Assembly (NCBI RefSeq): GCF_938045465.1
Contig: NZ_CALIBF010000011.1
Span: 1-15,242, forward strand
DNA: 15,242 nucleotides
Reading direction: 5' to 3'
Source: an uncultured Campylobacter sp.
Lineage (GTDB): Bacteria; Campylobacterota; Campylobacteria; Campylobacterales; Campylobacteraceae
The notes beneath the pieces are model-generated. The model saw only the letters and a program-made list of their open reading frames with translations. It did not search any database and was not told where the DNA came from. The translations under genes were made by a program, and so were the position numbers. Below are positions 1 through 5,792 of this stretch, in pieces (the stretch's first letter is position 1; each line of letters starts with the position of its first letter).

Positions 1-511
1 GCCCAGCATTTTGTTCTTCCGTAGAATTTCCTTTGCGCTTCGTCTTGTCCGCCTTGCTGTCCGCAGTGTCAGATTTGCCGTTGTTTGCCTCGGCGCGCAT
101 TAAATTTCTCTCGCCGTCCGTCGCGTTCGTATCGCCTCGTGCTAAATTACCGCCGCCGCTCGTCGTATTTGCTTCGTTATCTTTAAAATTTAAAGCTTCG
201 CAACGATCTACGCCTAAACGCTCGAAATAATATCTCTCTCGCTCACTTAAGTTTTCCACTCCCCTTTCGCATACGCGCTTGATATACGCCTTGCTAGGGT
301 ATCTAAGCCGATTGAGCGCTAATTCACTACCCTCATCTGCGCGCTTTATCAGCTTGGCGATGCAGGCGTCATCCTCTTCACTATTTGCGATATAATCCCA
401 TATGCCGCAGTATCTATCACCGCCCAGCGTCGTAATCAAAAAATAAACCCAAAGCAGGATTATGACAATCGATATGCTTCCTTTTATTTTTAAAGATCTC
501 TTTTTTACCAT
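1..511 (-). CDS. Membrane-anchored four-cysteine protein with sequon-bearing tail, paralogue 1 (C-terminus outside window)
   Basis: I do not recognise this family. The frame opens at an ATG (509-511) behind an AAGGA ribosome site and stays open for 170 codons to the window edge, so the stop lies outside. Residues 1-10 are Lys/Arg-rich and about 11-30 form one hydrophobic segment, predicting a cytoplasmic N-terminus and an exported remainder. Cysteines are at 35, 50, 81 and 104. The block around EEDDACIAKLIKRAD (45-59) and the block SERERYYF (89-96) are shared with the two genes upstream. The tail is rich in Gly, Asn, Thr and Asp and has two D/E-x-N-x-S/T motifs (EANTT 113-117, DTNAT 127-131). 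Two further positions have decayed: ERNLM lacks the Thr and KGNST lacks the acid. It is the last member of a minus-strand tandem array. Function unknown; a surface or periplasmic glycoprotein is my inference. Confidence 0.8.
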   Translation of the reverse strand, partial: MVKKRSLKIKGSISIVIILLWVYFLITTLGGDRYCGIWDYIANSEEDDACIAKLIKRADEGSELALNRLRYPSKAYIKRVCERGVENLSERERYYFERLGVDRCEALNFKDNEANTTSGGGNLARGDTNATDGERNLMRAEANNGKSDTADSKADKTKRKGNSTEEQNAG

Positions 512-538
512 GTTTTTCCTTGAGTAATAAATTTTAAC

Positions 539-613
539 TCATTTTTTCATAGATTTGACCAACGGCATAAAATTTACGATATCGCCCTCAAGGCTAATCT
601 TATCGCTCAGCAT
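539..613 (-). CDS. Candidate 24-residue ORF between paralogues 2 and 1
   Basis: A 25-codon frame (ATG at 613-611, stop TGA at 541-539) fills most of the 106-bp gap between two tandem paralogues. Its first residues, MLSDKISLE, line up loosely with the start of the next upstream paralogue, MPDNKASLK. Its ATG sits at the same place relative to the conserved gene end (Asn-Ser-Thr codons) as the start of paralogue 2 does after paralogue 3. It could therefore be the truncated front of a lost copy, a leader peptide, or chance. The ribosome site is poor: GGAA lies about 9 bases upstream. There is no homology evidence. Confidence 0.2.
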   Translation of the reverse strand: MLSDKISLEGDIVNFMPLVKSMKK

Positions 614-617
614 TTTG

Positions 618-1142
618 CTATTCCGTAGAATTTCCTTCGCGCTTCGTCTTGTCCGCCTTGTTGCCCGTAGTGCCGGCTTCGACGTTGTTTCTCTCACCGC
701 TCGTTAAATTTCCCTCGCCGTCCGTTGCGTTTGCATCGCCTCGCGCTAAATTACCGCCGCCGCTCGTCGTACCTGCTTTTCCGCCCTTTGATTTGGGCGT
801 TTTAAAGCCCCAAATCTCGCAGCGATCTCCGCCGAAACCTTGGAAATAATATCTCTCACGCTCGCTCAAGTTTTCTACTCCCTTTTCGCATGTGCGCTTG
901 ATATATGCCTGACTCGGATACATTAGTCGATTTAACGCGTGATCGTCGCCAGCATCCGCGCGCTTTATCAGCTTGGCTATACAGGCATCATCCTCTTCGC
1001 CCTTGTTGTTTAAAAAAGATTCCCAAATGTTGCAATACGCGCCACTGTTGTTTATATATAGGGCGCACAGAATAACAACCCCTACGATTAACAAAAAAAT
1101 TTGACTTTTACTAGCTTTCAAGCTCGCTTTATTGTCCGGCAT
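618..1142 (-). CDS. Membrane-anchored four-cysteine protein with sequon-rich tail, paralogue 2
   Basis: A 174-residue protein of the same unrecognised family. Residues 15-30 are a hydrophobic anchor preceded by Lys residues. Cysteines at 37, 54, 85 and 108 have spacings 17-31-23, identical to paralogue 3, and a fifth (C26) lies inside the anchor. Residues 48-62 and 91-108 hold the conserved EEDDACIAKLIKRAD and SERERYYF...DRC blocks. The tail (about 119-174) contains three bacterial N-glycosylation motifs: DANAT 136-140, EGNLT 143-147 and EGNST 169-173. A fourth site has become KAGTT. The ATG is preceded by GGGAGG (1148-1153) at good spacing, inside the end of paralogue 3, which it overlaps by 14 bp; this favours ATG over the internal TTG aligned with the start of paralogue 3. 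Periplasmic exposure and disulphide bonding are inferred. Confidence 0.85.
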   Translation of the reverse strand: MPDNKASLKASKSQIFLLIVGVVILCALYINNSGAYCNIWESFLNNKGEEDDACIAKLIKRADAGDDHALNRLMYPSQAYIKRTCEKGVENLSERERYYFQGFGGDRCEIWGFKTPKSKGGKAGTTSGGGNLARGDANATDGEGNLTSGERNNVEAGTTGNKADKTKREGNSTE

Positions 1143-1614
1143 CTAATCCTCCCGTAGAATTTATATCGCGTTTGATCGCGCCTGCTTCATTGCGGATCGT
1201 ATTCGTACCTTTGCGCGTTAAATTTCCCTCGCCGTCCGTTGCGTTCGTATCGCTGCTCGTCGTATTTGCTTCGCCGTCTTTTGATTTAGGCGTTTTAAAG
1301 CCCCAAGCACTACAACGATCTTTACTATAACGCTCGAAATAAAATCTTTCTCGCTCACCCAAGCTTTCCACTCCCTTTTCGCACACTCGCTTGATATATT
1401 CCATAGTTGGGTATCTAAGCCTACTTTCTGTAAAACTATTTCCGTCGTCTGCGCGCTTTATCAGCTTAGCGATGCAGGCATCATCTTCCTCATCATGCCT
1501 GCCTGAAAAAAATTCTCTCGCGCTACAATACCCGCCGCTACCGCTTACAAACGCGGCATAAATAATAATAAGCGCCACAGCTAGCACAAAAACATGACTT
1601 TTACCGATTTTCAA
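1129..1614 (-). CDS. Membrane-anchored four-cysteine protein with sequon-rich tail, paralogue 3
   Basis: A 161-residue member of the same family. The start is TTG (1614-1612), chosen because AAGGGGG lies just upstream and no in-frame ATG precedes the hydrophobic anchor (about 7-23). Cysteines are at 30, 47, 78 and 101. The EEDDACIAKLIKRAD block is at 42-56. This tail is the richest in sequons, with four: EANTT 115-119, DTNAT 122-126, EGNLT 129-133 and DINST 150-154. It lacks the GGGNLARG segment found in paralogues 1 and 2. Its first 14 bp overlap the end of the SDR gene and its last 14 bp overlap paralogue 2, and both junctions share the sequence GCGAGCTTGAAA, as expected if the duplication unit included the gene boundary. 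Co-translation with the SDR is likely. Function unknown. Confidence 0.82.
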   Translation of the reverse strand: MKIGKSHVFVLAVALIIIYAAFVSGSGGYCSAREFFSGRHDEEDDACIAKLIKRADDGNSFTESRLRYPTMEYIKRVCEKGVESLGERERFYFERYSKDRCSAWGFKTPKSKDGEANTTSSDTNATDGEGNLTRKGTNTIRNEAGAIKRDINSTGGLDAGQ

Positions 1615-2269
1615 GCTCGCCCCCTTCGCGATTAAATTTTGATTTTTTCCGCAGATTTACGATCTGCGGGCGGATCGTAAACTCGCTTACGTTGGACTTC
1701 GTGCGCAGAATTTGCAGCGTGAAATTTGCGATCTCCCCCGCATCCACGAAGCTTGCTTCATCATCTGCAGGCTCGAAGCCCAAATCCTCGTAAAACGGCG
1801 TTTTGGTGATGTCAGGGTTGATGCAGCTTACTCTGATCTGCTTGCGCGCCTCCTCAAAAAGGCAGAGCAGAAACGCCCGCAACCCCGCCTTGCTCGCGCT
1901 ATAAACCGCGCTAAAGCGGCTAGATCGCAGCGCCTCGATCGAGCTAATGCCGATGATATGGGCGCGGTTGCGCTTTAAATTCGGCAAAAGCGTGCGCGTG
2001 ATGATGATATTTGCGGCAAGATTTACGTTTAAAATTTTTAAAATTTCGCTCTCGCTCATCGCCTCAAGCGGCGCAAATTTCGCCGTACCCGCGCATAAAA
2101 TCAGTGCGTCAATCTCACACGCCGCAGCCAGCGCGCGGCACTCCTTCGCTAGCGCGTACGTATCCTCAAAGCGCGAGCTTAGCGTTAAAATTTCATAGCC
2201 GTTTTGCCGCAAAAGCTCCGCAACCGCGCTGCCGATACCGCCGCTTGCGCCCGTGATCAATGCTTTCAT
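1601..2269 (-). CDS. Short-chain dehydrogenase/reductase (SDR) family oxidoreductase
   Basis: A 222-residue NAD(P)-dependent oxidoreductase of the classical SDR family, probably cytoplasmic; the substrate cannot be told from sequence. The nucleotide-binding motif TGASGGIG is at residues 6-13, an LCAG variant of the NNAG motif at 58-61, and catalytic candidates are Asn83, Ser109/Ser110, Tyr123 and Lys127 (YSASK). Length is slightly short for the family (about 250), and the C-terminal substrate loop is brief. The last ~15 residues (LRKKSKFNREGGELENR) look poorly conserved and overlap the next gene by 14 bp. The ATG follows AAAGGAG. It is the first gene of a minus-strand unit that continues into the cysteine-rich paralogues; whether it acts on the same pathway is unknown. 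Confidence 0.85.
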   Translation of the reverse strand: MKALITGASGGIGSAVAELLRQNGYEILTLSSRFEDTYALAKECRALAAACEIDALILCAGTAKFAPLEAMSESEILKILNVNLAANIIITRTLLPNLKRNRAHIIGISSIEALRSSRFSAVYSASKAGLRAFLLCLFEEARKQIRVSCINPDITKTPFYEDLGFEPADDEASFVDAGEIANFTLQILRTKSNVSEFTIRPQIVNLRKKSKFNREGGELENR

Positions 2270-2318
2270 CTTTTCTCCTTTAAATTTTAATGCCGCTTCG
2301 GCGCGTTAAGCTTAGCGC

Positions 2319-2324
2319 ACTATA
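2319..2324 (-). promoter_or_regulatory. Possible -10 box for the SDR/paralogue operon
   Basis: On the minus strand TATAGT is preceded by TTTG and lies about 50 bp upstream of the SDR start codon. Transcription would begin near 2312, inside an imperfect palindrome (about 2303-2319, core TAAGCTTA) that could be an operator. No -35 is evident, which is normal for Campylobacter sigma-70 promoters. Weak evidence, based on one hexamer. Confidence 0.3.
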
Positions 2325-2497
2325 CAAATTTCGCTGCGCTAAATTTATTACCCGCTGTATTTGCCGCCAAATTTGCGCGGTCTGAACAATCCGCGCCGCC
2401 GACCTGCGCGGTAAAATTTTAAATTTAGCCCGCGGCATTTTGCTGTGCGAGCGTTTTGTAAAATTTCATCGCCGTTCGCTGTACCCGCCCCGCACGA

Positions 2498-2520
2498 TTT
2501 ATAAAATTTAATTTTATAAA
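2498..2520. repeat. Perfect 11-bp inverted repeat (palindrome)
   Basis: The arms TTTATAAAATT and AATTTTATAAA are exact reverse complements separated by one T. An AT-only dyad of this length, sitting between GC-rich flanks, resembles an operator more than a terminator: no U-tract follows on either strand. It is also built from the AAATTT-type words that are common in this genome, so chance formation is more likely than in random sequence. Confidence 0.6.
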
Positions 2521-2631
2521 GCCGGGTGTGCCGCTAAATTTTAATCGCTCGCTCGCCGCAAATTTCGCGCTGTATCCTCGGCACCGCATGCGAGCCGGCA
2601 CAGGCCGCGACGTCTGCGACAAACAGCGCGT

Positions 2632-3906
2632 CTAGCGCCGCCATATCTTTGCGAAATACGCCGCTTTCATCGCCTCCTCAAACGCGTCATTGCTTTCGTA
2701 CTCGTGCCCCAAAACCTCGCGCCACAGGCTCGCATCCTCCATGCAGAGGTAGAAAAACACCCACTCGCGCCACGGCGAAAGCGCGTCCGCGGCAAATTTA
2801 AAAAGCTCGCGCTTGATCTGCAGCGGGTATGAGAGCTTGCCGTTCGCGTCCGTAAGGGGCATCTGTAAAATTTTGCTCCGCAGCCCGCGCGAGCGTAGCT
2901 TCTTGACGACGGGTTTGATGAAGGTAAGCGTGCCGAGCGAGACCATCGCGACGCCGCTTGGATCAAAGTGGCGCAGCAGCTGCTCAAAAAGCGCGCCGTA
3001 ATCGCTTTGCCACCCCTCGTACCAAACCATCGGGTGGAGGTGAAAGCCCACCAAAATGCCGCGCGCCGCGAGCGCTTCGGCTGCAGCCAGCCGCGCATCC
3101 AGGCTCGCGCTTAGATGCTCCTCGTTCGCAATGATCGCGGGCGTATTTAGCGAAAATGTAACGATGAGGTTGCGCGGGATCTCGCGCTGCAGGAAAAACC
3201 GGATATTGTTCGACTTGCTTTTAAGCTCCAAAATCACGTTTTGATGCCGCGCCGCAAAATCGCATAGCGCGCTTAAAATGCCGAAGCGATCGCCCCACAT
3301 GAGCGAGTCGGAGCTCTGCCCTGTGCCGATGTGGTAGCTACGCGCGGGATCGAGCCGCAGCCGCGCTAAATTTGCCGCAAAATTCTCGTCAAAGCCGATT
3401 TTCCCGTGCTTGTAAAATGAGCCGATCGCGCAATACGAGCAGTCAAAGCCGCACGAATTGACCGCATCTAGCGTCAGCAGATTGCAGCAGCGCGTGTTTT
3501 CGCTCGCTACCGGACAGCGGCCCAAAGCGATACGGTCTGCGCGAAAGGAGGAAATTTCAAATTTTTTCGGCGCGTAATCGCTTTTGAAGCTCGCGTACGA
3601 GTGCGGGCGAGACTTTAGCTCAAGCCAGGCTTCGCGCACGAAATTAAAAATTTGCTCGCCGCTCGGGACTTTCCCCGCTTTATTAAATTTGGCTTTATTA
3701 AAATTTAGCCCGCACTGCCCATCCGCAAGCAGCTCATAAACGGGCGTCTCGTCCCACGCCTCAAAATCGCTCGCAAACTCCGCAAGCTGCTTTCGTTGCT
3801 GAAATGAAAAGTGAAATTTCTCAAATAGCGCGCCTAAAAACGCGCTCGATCGCTCGTCCAGATTCACGCCAAACTGCGCACCTAGCTCCTTTTTCGCCTC
3901 CGTCAT
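2632..3906 (-). CDS. Radical SAM protein, spore photoproduct lyase-like (SplB/COG1533 type)
   Basis: A 424-residue cytoplasmic radical S-adenosylmethionine enzyme. The iron-sulphur ligands are C152, C156 and C159 (CGFDCSYC, the CX3CX2C signature), directly after LLTLDAVNS, as in the spore-photoproduct-lyase group. Later blocks such as the HIGTGQSSDSL stretch (about 192-202), the NVILELKSKS strand and VTFSLNTP also fit that group. In spore formers the enzyme reverses a thymine dimer in DNA; Campylobacter makes no spores, so DNA photoproduct repair here is a family-based guess and another substrate is possible. An additional cysteine pair (C140, C141) lies just before the cluster. The ATG follows GGAG, and a TATAAT box is upstream at 3935-3940. 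It appears to be transcribed alone, since no close gene follows. Confidence 0.82.
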   Translation of the reverse strand: MTEAKKELGAQFGVNLDERSSAFLGALFEKFHFSFQQRKQLAEFASDFEAWDETPVYELLADGQCGLNFNKAKFNKAGKVPSGEQIFNFVREAWLELKSRPHSYASFKSDYAPKKFEISSFRADRIALGRCPVASENTRCCNLLTLDAVNSCGFDCSYCAIGSFYKHGKIGFDENFAANLARLRLDPARSYHIGTGQSSDSLMWGDRFGILSALCDFAARHQNVILELKSKSNNIRFFLQREIPRNLIVTFSLNTPAIIANEEHLSASLDARLAAAEALAARGILVGFHLHPMVWYEGWQSDYGALFEQLLRHFDPSGVAMVSLGTLTFIKPVVKKLRSRGLRSKILQMPLTDANGKLSYPLQIKRELFKFAADALSPWREWVFFYLCMEDASLWREVLGHEYESNDAFEEAMKAAYFAKIWRR

Positions 3907-3934
3907 CTTGCTCCGCTTCGTTTAAATTTTGCAA

Positions 3935-3940
3935 ATTATA
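3935..3940 (-). promoter_or_regulatory. Sigma-70 -10 box for the radical SAM gene
   Basis: A perfect TATAAT on the minus strand is preceded by TTTAAG, about 30 bp upstream of the ATG at 3906. The position predicts transcription starting near 3928 and a leader of roughly 22 bases containing the GGAG ribosome site. A -10 box with an AT-rich upstream stretch and no -35 is typical of Campylobacter. Confidence 0.6.
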
Positions 3941-3979
3941 CTTAAATTTCGCGCGCCGTCACTGAAAATCGTTGAAATT

Positions 3980-4453
3980 TCAGATCGCGCCGCAGAATAG
4001 TCGCTCGAAATAGAGAGCGTAAGCTAGCGTAATAGCGACGTTTAGGATCAAAATTCCGCCGAGTATGAGCTTTTGCGGGATTTTTTTGACGCCCGTTCGG
4101 TAGTAATACGGCAGGGCGCAGAAAAACGCGGGCAGCACGAGCAGAGCGATACCTAGCGGCACGCCGTCGATGCCTATCTCTGCACTGCGCACGAACTGCG
4201 CCATGGCGGGGAATTTATGAACGGCGAATATGGCCGCTGCAAAAAGTAGCTGCACGCAGACGCAGTAAAATAGGTAGCGCGCGCCTATTAGAGCGTCTTT
4301 TGGCCATAGCCCGATACAGGCAAATGCGAGCAAAAGAGCTAAAAAGACCAAAGAGGGCAGATCCGCGAACAAATCCGCCACGGCATACGCGCAAGCCGCG
4401 ACGCACGCGCATGCCAAGAGGGCGAAACATAGATAAGAGCCTTTTATTTTCAT
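3980..4453 (-). CDS. Multi-pass inner-membrane protein, function unknown
   Basis: A 157-residue, very hydrophobic protein I do not recognise. Predicted membrane segments lie near residues 7-29, 33-50, 57-79, 98-116 and 128-149. Short charged loops include LWPKD (49-53) and RTGVKKIPQK (119-128); the latter's positive charge suggests it is cytoplasmic. There are several cysteines in the first helix and around 64-66 but no metal-binding or catalytic pattern. The ATG follows AGGAG at ideal spacing. It is the last gene of the minus-strand group beginning with the phosphorylase-like gene and may be co-transcribed with it, through the small frame at 4468-4545. Confidence 0.72.
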   Translation of the reverse strand: MKIKGSYLCFALLACACVAACAYAVADLFADLPSLVFLALLLAFACIGLWPKDALIGARYLFYCVCVQLLFAAAIFAVHKFPAMAQFVRSAEIGIDGVPLGIALLVLPAFFCALPYYYRTGVKKIPQKLILGGILILNVAITLAYALYFERLFCGAI

Positions 4454-4467
4454 CGTTTCTCCTGTAA

Positions 4468-4545
4468 CTATGCAATACTTTCTAATTCCGCGTCGTATTC
4501 GGCATATGAAGCCAAAATTTTATCTCTCGGCTCGGTTTTTTGCAT
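4468..4545 (-). CDS. Candidate 25-residue peptide between the phosphorylase-like and membrane genes
   Basis: A 26-codon frame (ATG 4545-4543, stop TAG 4470-4468) fills most of the gap between two minus-strand genes. The product is acidic and helix-like, ending YAEYDAELESIA. It is in the same frame as the upstream gene: only that gene's TAA and four sense codons separate them. Its stop is 14 bp before the next start, so the next gene's AGGAG site overlaps the end, which would suit translational coupling. It could be a real small gene, a former C-terminal extension of the upstream protein cut off by a new stop, or chance. Its own ribosome site is weak (GAG). Confidence 0.35.
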   Translation of the reverse strand: MQKTEPRDKILASYAEYDAELESIA

Positions 4546-4557
4546 ACGCTCTAGTAG

Positions 4558-5718
4558 TTAAATTTTGCCCTTTATCGCGGTGCGGATTTGCGGCAGGCGC
4601 GCCTTTATGAGTTCATAGACGAAGCTTTTACTAAGCCGCTCGCCGCGCAGATGATCGCTTACGATCTTCATCATCGCCCACGGCACGCCCGCGCGCTTGC
4701 AAGCATTAACAAAAAGCGCGCTCTCCATATCGTAAAGCGTAACGTAGTGATTTGTGCACCCGCAAGTAGCGCCCTTTGCCGTGCACGGCGTATTTTGTGC
4801 TGCGCGCGCTGCGGTATTTGTCGCAGCGCTGCACTCACCTACCGCGATTTGTGAGGGTTTTACGCTCGATAAATTTTGCGCCTTGACTTGCGTTAAGCTT
4901 TGTATTTCAGCCCGCGTCGCGTCGCGCGTGAAATTTTTTGTATCTGCCGCGTCGTTTGCCTCTTGCGTTAGGGCTTGTGCGTTTATTTCGCCGCACGCTT
5001 CGATCGCTGCGATATTTTTTACATCAGTCCACTCCGTTGCGTTTAAAATTTTAGGCTCGCTCACGCAGATTAAATTTGCTCGCAGCTTGCCGTCTAAACT
5101 CGCGCCGCAAAATTCCCGCTCGCAAACGTTTTGAAATTTTAGAGCCTGCTCGCTGTGTTCCCCAACCTGCGAGCGATAAAATTTCGATCCGTCCTCGCCG
5201 TAAAATTCCTGCGCTGTCGTGCCGTCAAAGTAAAACGCCTCGCCGATTTGCACGTTTGTATCCTCGCAGCCGCAGACTCCTATGTTTAGCGCAAAGTCCA
5301 CGCGCCGCGAAAGTAAAATTTCGCCGAAGCGCTCTGAATTTTGCGCGCAGCCAAGATCTAAAATTTCAAAATCTTCAGTCGCATTTTGCGCGGAGCCTGC
5401 TTCTGTGCCGCCGCCGCAGAGCGCGCCCGCATCCGAACGGTGCTCAAATTCCACGTCCGCGCCGCGCCGATCCTTGCGAAGCTCACGCCCGAATTCCGCG
5501 TCTGCATCGGCACGGCGAACAAATTCCGCGCCGGGTTCGCTCTTAAATTCTATTTCTATGCCGCCTGCAGCGCCCGCTTTAAATTTAGCTCCAAACCTCA
5601 CGCCGCAGATGTATAGAAGCATCTGCTCGCCTGCGAACAGATCGCCGCTGCGCGTAAGTTTAAAACTCTCGATTATCGCTTGGGCTTCGCAGCGCAAAGC
5701 CGTACAGATCAGTATCAT
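4558..5718 (-). CDS. Nucleoside phosphorylase/nucleosidase-like protein (PNP/UDP superfamily) with long low-complexity insertions
   Basis: A 386-residue protein whose two ends look like the purine-nucleoside phosphorylase / methylthioadenosine nucleosidase superfamily. Visible elements are the N-terminal ALRCEAQAI (Glu11 at the place of the catalytic acid), a Gly-rich NIGVCG strand (145-150), YDMESA (329-334) for ribose binding, and KIVSDHLRG (351-359), where Asp355 would contact the base. Family members are usually 200-250 residues. The extra length is Ala/Glu/Gly/Asp-rich insertions at about 45-118, with repeated EF-x-x-R units, and about 240-320. Activity and substrate cannot be assigned: an MTA/SAH nucleosidase or futalosine hydrolase-like role is possible. 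The ATG at 5718 follows AAGGCGG and is divergent from uvrA. It probably leads a unit with the membrane gene downstream. Confidence 0.72.
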   Translation of the reverse strand: MILICTALRCEAQAIIESFKLTRSGDLFAGEQMLLYICGVRFGAKFKAGAAGGIEIEFKSEPGAEFVRRADADAEFGRELRKDRRGADVEFEHRSDAGALCGGGTEAGSAQNATEDFEILDLGCAQNSERFGEILLSRRVDFALNIGVCGCEDTNVQIGEAFYFDGTTAQEFYGEDGSKFYRSQVGEHSEQALKFQNVCEREFCGASLDGKLRANLICVSEPKILNATEWTDVKNIAAIEACGEINAQALTQEANDAADTKNFTRDATRAEIQSLTQVKAQNLSSVKPSQIAVGECSAATNTAARAAQNTPCTAKGATCGCTNHYVTLYDMESALFVNACKRAGVPWAMMKIVSDHLRGERLSKSFVYELIKARLPQIRTAIKGKI

Positions 5719-5757
5719 TTGCCGCCTTTGTTAAAACCGCATTTTAACAATTTGAGC

Positions 5758-5763
5758 TATAAT
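5758..5763 (+). promoter_or_regulatory. uvrA: Sigma-70 -10 box for uvrA
   Basis: TATAAT is preceded by TTTTAACAATTTGAGC, giving a typical Campylobacter promoter. Transcription would start near 5770, leaving a leader of about 23 bases that contains AAAAGGG before the ATG at 5793. The same spacing leaves almost no leader before the in-frame TTG at 5775, which argues against that start. Confidence 0.65.
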
Positions 5764-5792
5764 GTAAGATTAATTTGCACAAAAGGGCGAAA

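Larger units (their letters stand above)
1..1626 (-). repeat. Tandem gene-duplication array (three paralogous copies)
   Basis: Three successive copies of one gene lie head to tail. Similarity at the DNA level is patchy. The last ~58 bp before the end of copies 1 and 2 (about 4-61 and 608-665) are nearly identical, and a stretch of over 25 bp in the tails of copies 2 and 3 (around 704-730 and 1218-1244) appears identical, while the membrane segments differ strongly. The motif GCGAGCTTGAAA recurs at both the SDR/copy 3 and copy 3/copy 2 junctions. This mosaic suggests repeated duplication followed by recombination or gene conversion of the tails. Copy 1 reaches the window edge, so more copies may follow. 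Confidence 0.75.
2270..2631. other. Gene-free gap of about 360 bp
   Basis: I see no supported gene here. The gap separates the radical SAM gene from the SDR gene, both read leftward. It contains about ten AAATTT words in a GC-rich background, a candidate -10 near 2319 and a 23-bp palindrome at 2498-2520. A 65-codon minus-strand frame (2425-2622) has a TTG start, no ribosome site and a composition dominated by these words, so I do not call it a gene. The stretch could be decayed coding sequence. Confidence 0.6.

Noticed and set aside
1..1614. Tandem paralogues as a mobile element or toxin-immunity array
   Set aside because: No transposase, target duplication, nuclease motif or toxin domain is seen; the copies fit simple tandem duplication.
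2425..2622. 65-codon minus-strand frame in the gap left of the radical SAM gene
   Set aside because: TTG start without a ribosome site, composition driven by AAATTT words and Arg/Ala codons, and it contains the 23-bp palindrome. Nothing supports translation.
4588..5734. Several long plus-strand frames opposite the phosphorylase-like gene
   Set aside because: They are shadows of the GC-rich low-complexity insertions on the other strand; the real gene has catalytic-type motifs and a ribosome site.
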